A stretch of 64,000 nucleotides of DNA from Monilinia fructicola (Eukaryota; Ascomycota; Leotiomycetes; Helotiales; Sclerotiniaceae): contig VICG01000009.1 of NCBI GenBank assembly GCA_008692225.1, positions 1-64,000 on the forward strand, in the 5' to 3' direction. The position numbers and the translations under genes were made by a program. The notes under the pieces were generated by a model, which worked only from the letters and a program-made list of their open reading frames with translations, was not told where the DNA came from and ran no database searches. This document shows, piece by piece, positions 26,101-36,787 of the stretch (within the stretch, counting starts at the first letter, position 1; the number at the start of each line of letters is the position of its first letter).

Positions 26101-26857
26101 AACTAACTAACCCTCTACGTTTGATATCACGAGGCTTGAGCGCTTCATGCTGACGACATACCCCTTGTTAAGTTTTTTTACTCACCCATTTAATTTCTCT
26201 TCATACAACCCATTCGTTTCAATACGAAGAACAAACGTCGTACTTGCTTGTAAAACATGACAATATCTCGGAATCTTTCTTTCCTTCAAGAATGATACAC
26301 ACGACTGTAATCTGCTACGTGCCACATGGCATATTCTCACATTCGAGTTTTACAGAACTTTCTGTCACAAACGGACAGCGTATACTACTCAAAAACTGAT
26401 GATGAGCGGAAATCTACAGTCTTCTCAACTCAAGCAGTAGCGTCTATACGTGTTTTCGCTGCTCAAGTGATATGGCTGGCACTTAATCATCCGACTCTGA
26501 GGTTCCGCATTACAGCAATATCGACCGAAGTCTTGGTTTCAACGCATATTTGATAATGCGACCTTCTTGGGATTGGTTGAGCCTCAAAATTTAGAGTATT
26601 TATTGATCGTCATATCACTCCATCTTAATCTATACTAGTCGCATAATATTCCGGGGCTCCTAATTTTTTTTAAAGTTCCTTGTGCAAATTGAGGAGGGGA
26701 ATCACCTTGGTATTGCATAAAAACTTCTTATTATACCCCTCTTCTCCGCTGTATTAATTCTTTCGTTATACACTTTTAATATCTTTCTGTTCTTATAGTT
26801 CGTTACCGTTCAACTTCTTGAGTATAAGAGAACGTTATTGGAGTCCAACATTCCATC
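23180..26857. other. Intergenic region without a recognised gene
   Basis: Short frames only. The longest, 25212-25697 (+, 161 codons), has no motif or gene-like context. On the minus strand, 25644-25913 has one hydrophobic stretch (FDLWIFLVFVGSLGRIV) that could be a remnant of a membrane protein. A G-run cluster lies at 24546-24571. Bases 26700-26900 are pyrimidine-rich and probably serve as the aquaporin promoter and leader. Confidence 0.5.
24546..24571 (+). other. Potential G-quadruplex
   Basis: Four G-runs of 3, 5, 5 and 5 bases are separated by TTT, TTT and TT. The pattern resembles a mutated telomere repeat (TTTGGGGG) and matches the usual G3+N1-7 quadruplex rule. Confidence 0.7.
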
Positions 26858-26920
26858 TTGATTCTCTTCGGTTCATACCGCAATCATATCCATCTGAGTG
26901 GTACCACTCCATTAAAAGTG

Positions 26921-28042
26921 ATGGCATTGGGTAGCCTAGCTAGAGACTACCTGGTCTCTGTAATTGGTGAATTTGTGGGAACATTCTTGTTCCTCTTCTT
27001 CGCTTTTGCCGCAGCACAAACAGCGAATCAACCCAACGGGACCACGCCTCCTACGCCCAACGCAACCGATCCATCAAAACTTCTATTCATTGCTCTTGCA
27101 TTTGCTACGAGTCTCGCAGCAAATGTTTGGATCTTCTTTCGTGTCAGTGGTGGACAATTCAACCCAGCCGTCACACTTGCCCTCGTTCTCATTGGAGCAG
27201 TGCCACCAATTAAAGCATTGCTTCTCATACCAGCTCAACTCATTGGCGGAAGTTTGGCTGCTGTTGCAGCCAAAGCTGTCATACCGGGTGGAGATATACT
27301 TTTCGCAGTATCGCTTGGACCTGGTGTTACAGATAGTAAGTATCAATCCATCGACGGAAACAGAAAATCCCAACTAACAATTCTTTTCAAAGTCCAAGGT
27401 CTATTCATTGAATTACTTTTGACATTTATGCTCATCATCACAATTCTCATGCTCGTCGCCGAAAAAACAAAATCCACATTTGTCGCGCCCATCGTAATTG
27501 GATTTTCCCTCTTCATCGCTCATCTTGTGGGTATATTTTGGACTGGCGCAGGAATAAATCCCGCCCGAGCATTTTCACCAGCGCTAGTTCAAGGTCAATT
27601 TCCCAGCTATCATTGGATTTACTGGCTTGGCCCTATCGCAGGAGCCTTTCTCGCTGCAGCTTTATACCTCGGGTTAAAAGCTATGAAGTACGAATTGGTG
27701 GGCGGGGATGCGGATAAAGATACAAGGGATGAGAGTGTCAGCGCGCAACAAGCAGATCTTATTCTTGAAGCTCTTCGCGCACTACCTAGAGCGATGCAAG
27801 GTTCGGGGTCTCCCACTGGACAGTTGGAGGGTATAGCAGAAAGTCAAAAAGATTGGTGGAGGTTGAGTGGTTTGGACATTTACAGGATGGATGAGAAGAA
27901 GGACCTGTACGCAAATGAGAATTCGAACATGCCAGATTTGGAGAGAGGTCCCGAGGTCAGAGGATGGGGAGATGACATGAAGAGGCGCAAGAGTCGATTC
28001 GGACCTAACAATCCCGGAAATATGCCAAGCTGGGTGAACTAG
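26921..28042 (+). CDS. Aquaporin (MIP family)
   Basis: A channel for water or small neutral solutes in a cell membrane. Two exons, 26921-27335 and 27393-28042, give 354 residues. The 57-nt intron has a GTAAGT donor, a CTAAC branch site and an AAAG acceptor. It is a multiple of three and has no stop, but splicing produces the conserved GVTDIQGLFIELLLT junction. Both pore motifs are canonical: FNPAV (81-83) and GINPARAF (194-196). Six hydrophobic segments are visible between residues ~10 and ~235. The cytosolic C-terminal tail is ~115 residues, long for the family and charged. Two NPA motifs and the compact loops favour an orthodox aquaporin over an aquaglyceroporin, though I cannot fix selectivity. 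ATG 26921 is the first in-frame ATG; a 5' exon cannot be excluded. Confidence 0.93.
   Translation: MALGSLARDYLVSVIGEFVGTFLFLFFAFAAAQTANQPNGTTPPTPNATDPSKLLFIALAFATSLAANVWIFFRVSGGQFNPAVTLALVLIGAVPPIKALLLIPAQLIGGSLAAVAAKAVIPGGDILFAVSLGPGVTDSKYQSIDGNRKSQLTILFKVQGLFIELLLTFMLIITILMLVAEKTKSTFVAPIVIGFSLFIAHLVGIFWTGAGINPARAFSPALVQGQFPSYHWIYWLGPIAGAFLAAALYLGLKAMKYELVGGDADKDTRDESVSAQQADLILEALRALPRAMQGSGSPTGQLEGIAESQKDWWRLSGLDIYRMDEKKDLYANENSNMPDLERGPEVRGWGDDMKRRKSRFGPNNPGNMPSWVN
27336..27392 (+). other. 57-nt in-frame intron of the aquaporin gene
   Basis: It runs from GTAAGT at 27336 to AAAG at 27392 with CTAAC inside. If retained it would add 19 polar residues to an extramembrane loop before the fourth membrane segment without breaking the frame. 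Confidence 0.85.
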
Positions 28043-28960
28043 AAGAAACCAACGATCATGTTCATTGATTTGGGGAGAAATAAATAAGGTGGATGGAGGG
28101 GAAGGGAAGTGCGGACAGATTCATAGCGACGACGATTACGATTCATATATTTACGATTCTCATTTTATCACTTGTAGGAATAGACGGACCAATCAATTGG
28201 ACGGACAACGGGCGTATGACGGAGGGTTTGAGCTTAGCACGGGGTTACAACGGCTGGATTTACATATACCATGAACTAGATTCAAATCGACACGCCAAAC
28301 ATAGAACACGCTTGTTTTAATTCTAATTTTTTGTCTTCTAAATAATCTCCTTGTTTTATCATTCTGTTGACTTGAATACATGAACTCTGACTTCGCGGCT
28401 ATTACCTCAATGTTCTATCCTTTGCACCATCCAGATACCGGTCCGGTATTTCTTCTCTCTGATCTGATCTTTGAGAAAGTTTATGGGAATAACAAGAGAT
28501 GGATAATCCCAGAAATCTATGCAATTGAATGGACGTGCGAGGAAAAACCGCAGTTCAAAGTTATGCGTTAGATTTTAGATCTGAAAAGCTCCTCACTCAG
28601 AGTTTCGGAGGCACCGGTGGCAGCCTTAGACTAAGAAATTTTGTTCTAACGTTTCGCCTTGCTTGTAGCTGGGATGCAACCTTGGAAGCTCATCTATGTC
28701 AGAATTTTTTGTTGCTCTGTAGTTTGTACGTAGATTGTCTCTGTTCAGGTTGAAGTACGAGGTGGAGAAGTAGATTCTGGCAGGATTGAATATGTGACGA
28801 GTACGGAAATTTATCCGCGACTCTACAACTAAGAATACGGTATCTCTAACCCAAAAAGATCTCGCCATTTTCTATCAAGAAATTAATTCAAATATGAAAT
28901 CACACACTTCAACGAATTGTCTCGGGCCTCGGTTTGAATGGTAAAACCGTAACAATAACA
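28043..28960. other. Convergent intergenic spacer
   Basis: This lies between the 3' ends of the aquaporin (+) and the monooxygenase (-). Only short frames are present (the longest about 80 codons), none with recognisable motifs. It presumably holds both 3' untranslated regions and terminators. Confidence 0.6.
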
Positions 28961-28971
28961 TTACCTTTACA

Positions 28972-30528
28972 TCATATCTTAGCAGCATTGGTATTGACAC
29001 TGCTAGCATTATCAGATCGTTCCAAACCAATAAAATGACCTTCCTTAACCTTCGCAAATAATTCATCAAACCTATCGAGAGCAACTTGATAACAATCAAA
29101 ACCATAGACGTTTTTCTGAACATCAGCATCAGCCCATTTATCTGGGACCGCGCCACCCTTTTGTTTCAATGAAGCAAACTGCTTGTCTCTCTCTGCCTTC
29201 GCAGCTCCCTCTCCTAGATGTAAAGCGCGTCCGGATTGCGCCGCTAGCTCAACAAGCGTTTCTGCGCGTTCTTTTCTCACACTCTCGTAGACGAGCAGAG
29301 ACTTGTTAATGTCTGAGGGATTGTTAGAAGGGCATTTAGAAAATACGGCACCCAAGACAGCAGCATCTTCGATTGCTTGCGCAGCACCTTGGGCTAGATG
29401 CGGAAGAGTTGGATGGCAGGCGTCACCAACGAGTGCGATGGATCCACGGACCCAAGTAGGAAGAGGGCTGTGAACACGAAGTTTCCATTCACACACCTCA
29501 CCATCAGGTACGAGGTTCAACATTCGTTGAACTTTAGGACAGAAGTCCGAGAAAGTATCAAGCATGGCGGCTTTGTCACCTTTTGTTGTATAGGTCGCGG
29601 AAGGAGCAGCGGCAAAATTGGTGTCGGGTTGGGCGGTGGAAAGATTGTAAATGTTTTTGTTTGAGACCGGATAGGCAATGATATGTCTCTTCTCGCCAAT
29701 CCATCTTGTGACTTTATCCCCATTGATAAGTTCCAAAAGTTCAGGGTCGTTTTCCATCTCCTCTCGTTTTAGCATAATTCTGTATGCGGCTTGATTTGTG
29801 TCGGTGATATGCGCCTCATGGTTCAATTCAGACAGGATCTTTGATCTAATGATAGATTTGATGCCATCTGATGCCAGAATGGCATCTGCTTCGACAGTGT
29901 AAGATTCTCCTCGACGTGGTTTCACCCTAAGGACTGGTTTAGGACCGAAAGTCTCGACAGCTTCGGCGGCTGTAGAAAAATGAAATCTTATGCCGTCTTC
30001 CTTCTTGCAGGCCTCATACATAGCGCCAGCAAGTGATGATCGGTGCCCAACCATATGAGGATACTTATAGGTATCTCTTATGTACGAGAGATCCACGTGA
30101 GCCAGCTCCTTGTCAGAATCACCCTCTGCTTCTTCGTCAGTATCATGATTTAGTCGAAAGAGATGGGATGGCAAAAATCCAATGTTGAAATACGATTTTG
30201 GGGAGAACAGGTATTGAAAGAGAGCAATTGAACATACGTCTAATACTAGTCTCCTTCAGGTCGACAGCTTCAGCCTCGATTGCTTTCCAACACCCCAATC
30301 TATCTAATATCCTTGCCATATTCGGCGCCAATTGGATCCCAGCGCCAACAAACCCCAGATTTGATGCTGTCTCAAAAACATCAATATTTTCAAATCCCTC
30401 CTTGGCCAACGACAATGCGCATGACAATCCTCCCATGCCTAAAAAATAGTAAGTAGATGAAGCCGAATAAAATGGGGATGAAGAATCCTACCGGCCCCGA
30501 TAATAACGATGTGTGATGCTTTATCCAT
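28972..30528 (-). CDS. FAD-dependent aromatic monooxygenase (salicylate hydroxylase-like)
   Basis: A class A flavoprotein hydroxylase that uses NAD(P)H and oxygen to hydroxylate an aromatic ring. Exons are 30528-30492, 30438-30238 and 30125-28972; introns are 53 and 112 nt; the product is 463 residues. Intron 1 splits the dinucleotide motif, giving HIVIIGAGMGGLS at residues 6-18. The DG motif (ILASDGIKSIIRS, D166-G167) and the GD motif (ALVGDACHPTLPHLAQGAAQ, G313-D314) are intact. The AHVDLSYIRDTY and MVGHRSSLAGA blocks and the overall length fit fungal salicylate/6-hydroxynicotinate 3-monooxygenase relatives. The exact substrate cannot be read from sequence. There is no signal peptide, so it is probably cytosolic. 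The intron 2 acceptor (CAG at 30126) was chosen because it restores IRQGDSDKELAHV. The gene is intact and converges on the aquaporin. Confidence 0.9.
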
Positions 30529-31494
30529 AGTGGCTGTTGTCCAGTTTAAAGTATATAGTTGAGGCTGCTACGTGCGTTGGATGACTTGGTGTGCTCGTCT
30601 TCTATTGTATCAAGATAGATCATGCGATAAGATTATGTAGTTCTATCGAATTCTAGAGCTTTGAATAAAATATTATGTACATAGCATAGAAACAAATATC
30701 TTTTTGATTCTCCGGATGATTCCCTATATACATATAAGGTACGGATGCTCATTGACTGCCCCACGCTCCCCACAACCCGTGACATGAATCAATTGTGGAA
30801 AAGGTCATATCCACCCGGCATCTTGGTACGGAATTGAGGGGGAGGAGGCTAGAAAGGGAAAATATTGGCGAGAGGAAGGATTCAAATAGAGGTAATGGTA
30901 TTCAGAATCGGCATTAGTTTAGCTGAGGTAGGTTATATTCAATACTCCGTAGAACTAATTGATTACTCCGCATCACCGAGTAGTCCTGGTTGGTTATTAA
31001 AGCTAGTGGGTAGAATTAGATCTAAGGTTAGTTCTATAAGTCTACAAAGGTTGGTGGTTGCTCGGGACCGAGAGCTGGTGGAGCTCCGACTTCAATGTTA
31101 ATCTCCATCAAATCCCACATACGTGATATCGAGAACCTCTTCAGGATCCAAGTCTGAAGTCTGAAGTCTGAAGTCTGGAGTTCAAAAACTCGAAGTTGTA
31201 GTTGCTGGCAAGCCCTAGAGTATCAAAAATATGTCATATTGACATATATATTAATTATAGTATAGCAATATACTCTATATGACAAGCTATCGAAGTTCGA
31301 ATGAAGAGCAGCAATATTTATGCAAATAGGATTCAGTATGAATAATTCATTTTTCTATTTTGAGCTTAATCTATTTATTGATTTCAATATATTTGAGCTA
31401 GGCTTATTCAAGTATATTCGGGTTTATTAGTACCAGTATTATTGTTGATATCGTCGTTATTATTGATATTGAAGCTATTCAAGATCTAAAGTGG

Positions 31495-32117
31495 TTACCT
31501 TAGTGGAGCTATACGAAACCGTAATATGATGTGTACACAATGTACATTATAGTACATGATTTGTACATGGTATCTATATAATGTAATTTGTATACATAAT
31601 GTATATTTGTACATGATATACACACAAGGTATACACGTTATATACATTATAATTTTTTTTTTACATGGTATAAAATTCTACACGGTGTATAATTTCTACA
31701 CGGTGTATAATTTCTACACTATATAAAATTTCTACATGATAAATAAATAAAAAATTTCGAAGAAAATTTAATCAAAGCTTAAATATATTTTAAAATAATT
31801 TTGTGAATGTAAACAAATATCATATTCCCTGTAGTGCAGTGGTAGTATATATGACTTTGATTAAAAAAAAAACTTGATTGATTACCTAATATGCTTAGGT
31901 AATTGTAGATCTACTGTTTTTATCTTTTTTAATAAAATATTTAATTTATTTTTCAAAATTTCTACATGACTTGTACATGATGTAAGGATTTTTACACCAT
32001 GTAAAATTTTACACGGAGTTTACATGGGACAAGGGAGTACACAATGTAAAAATGTGTACATGATATACACATTGTGTGTACCTCATATATTGAACACGCA
32101 TATCACCACTAAGGTAA
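31495..32117. mobile_element. 623-bp inverted-repeat element rich in TGTACA words
   Basis: The left end TTACCTTAGTGG-AGCTATACG (31495-31515) matches the reverse complement of the right end (32097-32117) with three mismatches. Inside each end, GTGTACACAATG-like words continue as a weaker inverted repeat. The interior is dense in TGTACA/GTATAC palindromes and TACACGGTGTATAATTTC repeats (31675-31740), and is A/T-rich. No target-site duplication is clear and no coding capacity is visible. Probably a MITE of unknown superfamily. Confidence 0.7.
31831..31865 (+). other. tRNA 5'-half-like motif
   Basis: The sequence CCTGTAGTGCAGTGGTAGTA contains TAGTGCAGTGG, a perfect match to the internal A-box consensus of tRNA genes. 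No B-box (GGTTCGANTCC) or closing acceptor stem follows, so it is not a functional tRNA. It may be a tRNA-derived SINE head or coincidence. Confidence 0.3.
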
Positions 32118-32772
32118 TGTAATATTATAAAATAGGGGGGCGCTTTTGATAAAACAGGGGGTGAAAGCAAAGTAGAAAAAGCAATTCTTTGAATTAACGA
32201 AATAATAAAATAATTTGACTTAACAGAGGGAAATATATTATGATAACGTACTTTTGATAAAATAATAACAGTATTGATGGTGTTAAAATGGAGTTGAAGA
32301 TAAGTTAAAGTAGGATTGAGAATGGTATACTAGTAATGTATTTTAAAGCTACTATGATATCTAAAGCTATTTTGAAACTAATATAGTCCACGGGTATTCC
32401 AAAAATCTTTTAATTTGGATGTTTAAGAGTTTTTACTATTATATTCATAAATTATCCGCTATATCAGGAGTCAAAGGGATTCTATCTATAATTTTATAGC
32501 ATATTGCCATAAAAATGGTACTCTAGGAGTGGATGATGAAGGGATCGATGATCTTGAAATGTTGAGACTCGTGTGGTGCTTTTGATGCAGTGATTCTATA
32601 GTCTTTTCATGATCATGCTTGATACAAGATGTGTCTAATTTTGGGTTCCCAATAACATAGTGGTTTTCTTACTTCTCCATCAGTGAGACCAACTTCTGTT
32701 GTTTGGTTGTCAAGTCACACAGTAGCCTATCCACAGATATTCTATCGAATAGTTTTTCTTTCCACTATCCCC

Positions 32773-34368
32773 CTAACTATTACATAGTGCCACAATATCT
32801 GCCGGTACGAATTGCCTCAGAATTCCCAATAAAGATTGCAGTAGTATCCAGTCCAGATCTCCATAGATTGACTTCATAGATTGTCCACTATACAATACTC
32901 TTGCAAAGTAGAAATCATTGGTCTCAGCAGTATAATTCTGAACCTTCCAAACCTCGAAAGCAATATTGCTACCCATTCCAGGCCACCTCAGAGCATTAAT
33001 ACCAAGAGCACCAGCTATTGGACCGATATCTCCATCATGGATAAATGTATGGCTGTACTTTCCTTCTCCGACCGTTCCGTTTACTACACTTTCCAGCCTT
33101 GAGACGATTTCACCTATGAACAGCCCTTCCACGAGTTGTATATATCTTTGAGCATACGGATTAGCTCTCCAGTAATAATTCCACTCCCAATCTCCAGTTC
33201 TGAAAACTTCTTCTGCCATTTCTTGAGTTACGCAGTTTGAGACATTGATCGGGGAACAAGGAAGTGAGTAACCATTACAGAGTCGAGCTTGGAAGTTATC
33301 CGCAAAATGGTCCATGGTACCTTGCCATGCACTTGAACCTGCGCTAAACATATTTCCCAGAGTGCTACGTAGGGTTGATGTTGCTGCAAGGTGAGCTTGC
33401 CATTCACTGGTTGATCTGATTTGGGCCAATAGAGAGGAAATAGCAGAACAAGAATACCCCGCATTGACTGTGTCGATTGATGTGGCTTGTTGATGAAGAG
33501 GTACGGTTGCTCTATAATTCGGCCAGATTCCACGCAATACACTTCCGGCGCTTTGCTGCGTCAATGGAGATTCTGAGGAGCGAAAGTAAGTTGCTTCTCG
33601 GGAGGGAACTGTGGGGAAAAGACTGAGTTTTCCAGTCGCCCCAAATACTTCTGAAAGATCTCGGCCATGCTGCTGACCGTCCAATAGACCGCCAATTGTA
33701 AGCTGTGGGTATTGACAAGTTCCAGAAATGTACGTGCTTAGGAAAGGGTTGCCTGGATCTGTGTATGTTTGGCTATAGACTGGTACCGGTTGTTGCGAGG
33801 TGGAATCTCGAGGACCAGCGTAAAGATATGGAAGAACATCCGAGCAGTTGAAGGGGGTAGTCTATGATGCCATTAACAGATGTCCAATACCAGCGCGAAA
33901 GAAACTTACCTCTCCACTAGGTAAAACATTATACATGGTCCTCCTCTGATGTCTTTGTAAATACTCCAGATAGACAATCTTCGCTTTCACGTTCCCATTG
34001 GCTACAGGTTCAGGGAGTTTGTATTCCGATACTCGTGGATGGGGCATAGAACAGTAATCGTATGTCCCATATGTTACATTCGATATCGTGAACTTTGCAA
34101 GAGCTGAATAAATTCCACCATATGATCCGAGTGATCTATTTGTGATGTATGAAGTATCATTGAGGCCTATTGGGTACAAAGTTTCGAGGGGAGTTAAGGT
34201 AATTTTTGCTTGTGATCCAGCTAGGAATGCAAAAAGGACGATTTGATTACTGATGAACATTTTGTGAAATACTGTCGATAGTATCCAGAAAACCAAGGCA
34301 AATTCAATTGCATAGAAAAAAGCCTTCCACCGCCACTTGGTTATAAGCTTTCGGGATTGAAACTCCAT
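32773..34368 (-). CDS. Histidine acid phosphatase, secreted (branch 2)
   Basis: Releases phosphate from phosphomonoesters through a phosphohistidine intermediate. Exons 34368-33910 and 33861-32773 flank a 48-nt GTAAGT/TAG intron and give 515 residues. The active-site motif is YLQRHQRRTMYNVLP (nucleophile H140); the usual Gly after the His is Gln, as in the variant fungal clade carrying RHHKR-type motifs. The distal proton-donor motif is TFIHDGDIGP (H428-D429). Several N-glycosylation sequons (NDT, NRS, NVT, NGT) and paired cysteines suit a secreted enzyme. The longest start yields two hydrophobic stretches (18-36 and 41-51). Met38 (34257) instead gives a standard signal peptide, FISNQIVLFAFLAGSQA, and is my preferred start. 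It lies just downstream of the GAL80-like gene on the same strand. Confidence 0.88.
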
Positions 34369-34774
34369 TTATGTGTGCATGCTGGGACGTTGGAAGGTGA
34401 GATAGCACACGAATGGCTACAGTTGCAGTGCAATGTGTGACGGGGGTTTTCTTCTTCAGGAACACCAATCAAAACGATTGTTTAGGCACATGTGTTTTGC
34501 TTTCTTTTTCAATTTAGCCTGAAAGCGCACGTGGGATATAGTGCGAAATGAAGAAGCAGACGTTGAGGTTAGAAATACGAGTACGAGTGTAGTTTGAGAT
34601 AGACAACTGAGGTAATTCTCGATCCCCGCCCAGGTTCATGAGGAATTCAAGTAAAAGTAAATAAAAGTCTTCATCCATTTGTATCTACTACCTGCCTCAG
34701 AATGTACTAAAACATTATCCTAAATGACCATCTCAGCTTCGTATAGGCCATTGTGAAATCGAAGCCTTGGGATT
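34369..34774. other. Short intergenic spacer
   Basis: The promoter of the phosphatase and the 3' region of the next minus-strand gene share about 400 bases. No motif is strong enough to call. Confidence 0.5.
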
Positions 34775-36041
34775 TCATAGTGACTCTGCTTTGATATAAT
34801 CAAGAGTTCTGTGAATTGCACGAGCGTCCTCGAACGTTGCATACTTGCTTGTCTCGCCATTCGCAAATGCTTCCCAAGTCCGGGCTACTCCCTTCGCAGC
34901 CGAAGATAGACTTGTTATGTAATCTGGCTCTTCTGATGCTTCAAACATCACATCTTCAACCTCGGCAGGCTTAATAGAAAGTGCAGATAGCGACGTATCT
35001 GATTCTACTCCGGGATCTAGAGTAATATCTCCAACCTTATATTGATTTCGAGCTCGAACCTTGAGAGTTGCTCCTGGTGTAGCAATTTGCCACATGATCT
35101 CTGGAGCAGTGATTTCAATTTCTCCTTCTGTACCTGTGATTGTCCACCTGATACCAGCACCACTGGCCGTACCACAATCGACCTCCCGAAAGTTGACAGA
35201 TGCCATAATATCGGATTCAAGTGTGCCATGCACAAAAATGTGATCGGGGGCAGTCTTGGGATGGTTCGGAATGAGAATAGTACCATCCTTCGATATAATA
35301 TCGACAGTTGGGTAGGAAGTTTTGGAAATGGCATGAAGTTGCTTGAAATTCCCGAGGACGTGAATGAATGAATCTAGAACTTGAGGAATATTAGCATTTC
35401 AGTGGCATGAGATGAAAACTTGTAGGGCTTGACATACAGTGTCCGTAAAAGATGGTGAGATTGTTTCCCCCACTATCTTTGTCCACATAGTATTTGATGG
35501 AATCAGGGACCTTGGGTCTCATTAAAGACATAAAAGATCCAGTTGCCGTAGATGACAATACGGTACCAATCGTGCCACTGTCTATAAGCTCTTTGATCTT
35601 TACCACCAGTGGGTTCGCGCGAGCCTGTGTTCCCACAATACCCTTGACGTTCTGCGATTTTGCCAAATCAGCAAGCTCTTCGTTTTCGGCAGTATTGGCA
35701 GCCAAAGGCCATTCAACAAATACATCCTTTTTCGCCAAAAGTAAAGGTTTGGTAACGCCGTAATGTTTTGGAACAATGACCGAGATAACAACGAGATCAA
35801 TTTCAGGATCTTTAGCCATTTCTTCAGCACTTCCGTATGCCTTAACTTCGGCATCCAGTTTGTGAAAAGCGATTGAAGTTTTGGCAGATTCAACGGTTGA
35901 GTTTGTGATGGCGACAATCTTGTATCGAGGAGATGCGCGTAAGGCAGGCAAATGAGTTAACGCTCCCCAAGTTCCTGAACCTGCCGGCTCAGAGGGAGAA
36001 GGGGTACCCACACCAACGATACCGACTCGAATGGGATACAT
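34775..36041 (-). CDS. Gfo/Idh/MocA-family oxidoreductase, GAL80-like
   Basis: An NAD(P)-binding protein of the glucose-fructose oxidoreductase superfamily. Exons 36041-35438 and 35379-34775 flank a 58-nt intron (GTATGT donor, CTAAT branch, CAAG acceptor) and give 402 residues. The Rossmann start is RVGIVGVG (5-12). An insertion rich in Pro/Ser/Gly follows, then GTWGALTHLPAL, as in GAL80 relatives. The usual EKP catalytic motif is replaced by VEWPLAAN (E110-W111-P112), again typical of GAL80-like proteins, so catalysis is uncertain and a sensing role is possible. A GAL80-type C-terminal domain follows (about 200-402). A divergent Zn(II)2Cys6 regulator starts 746 bp upstream. A GAL80-like repressor and an activator side by side suggest a regulatory pair, but that is inference. 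Confidence 0.88.
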
Positions 36042-36787
36042 TTTTGCTGAATTGTCCTTTTAGTGAAACTGGGACACCTTTTCATATGAGCAGAAGTTAA
36101 TGTGATTGAGTGTTTGAGGTGTTCGTTCTTGATAGTATGAAAACCTGCAAGTGACACACACAGATATATTTATACATCGAAAGTTGCTCAGAAATACTGA
36201 CGTGAAGAGCCAAGCTCTTCCTACTGTCTCCGGTGAATTGCGCACATTTCCTGGAAGCTCTGGAATGAGACCAGGAAATGGGAACTGCAGTCCACCAGTG
36301 GTCCCATCTCGGAATTCCGCAGTCTTCATTGCTTCACTGTTTTCCTGAAGAGTGACAGGCTTTTATAGATTTTTAAACGGAAAACTTGAGCAAACAGGGC
36401 TACTTTGGATGACTTCATCATGAATAATGTTGTCGGAAGTCTCATTGAACATCAGAAGTATTGTGGTGGGAGTTTACTCAAGTTTGGCGGTTGATGAAGA
36501 AGAAACCTTGATCTCATTATTAGTCCTATGGGGCATTCGCGGCTATCACAATAACTTCCGGCGCTAATCACTCCACTGTAACCAAGTTTACCACCCGCAT
36601 ACATGATTACATATCATTTCTATAACTTCCGATATTGAACTTCCGAATGACAAATCCATAATTGACAATATAGACCGTAAGTTATATCATCAAGTTCTTC
36701 ACTTATTATTGTTATTATCGTTAATATCTGTTAGCCCTTGTTATCTTTTCTCGACTCTCCATCCCATCCCATCCCATCATTTATGTT
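36042..36787. promoter_or_regulatory. Divergent promoter region
   Basis: A shared 746-bp region lies between the GAL80-like gene (-) and the Zn(II)2Cys6 gene (+). A TATAAATATA box for the minus-strand gene is at 36165-36174, about 125 bp before its ATG. On the plus side a TCCATCCCATCCCATCCCAT pyrimidine tract lies at 36760-36778. An ATG at 36783, out of frame with the CDS, could act as a short upstream ORF start. No palindromic CGG-N-CCG site was identified with confidence. Confidence 0.45.

Larger units (their letters stand above)
30529..32772. other. Intergenic region with inverted-repeat element
   Basis: Bases 30529-31490 probably hold the monooxygenase promoter. Two CTCCG motifs (near 30945 and 30965) and a run of CTGAAGT repeats (31150-31180) are visible. 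The 31495-32117 element follows, then A/T-rich sequence to the phosphatase stop. No gene was found. Confidence 0.6.

Noticed and set aside
28972..30174. Separate gene starting at ATG 30174 within the monooxygenase
   Set aside because: The 5' part of that frame is intron 2. Splicing to exons 1 and 2 restores the FAD-binding N-terminus.
31831..31905. tRNA gene
   Set aside because: Only the A-box matches. There is no B-box, no acceptor stem pairing and no anticodon arm.
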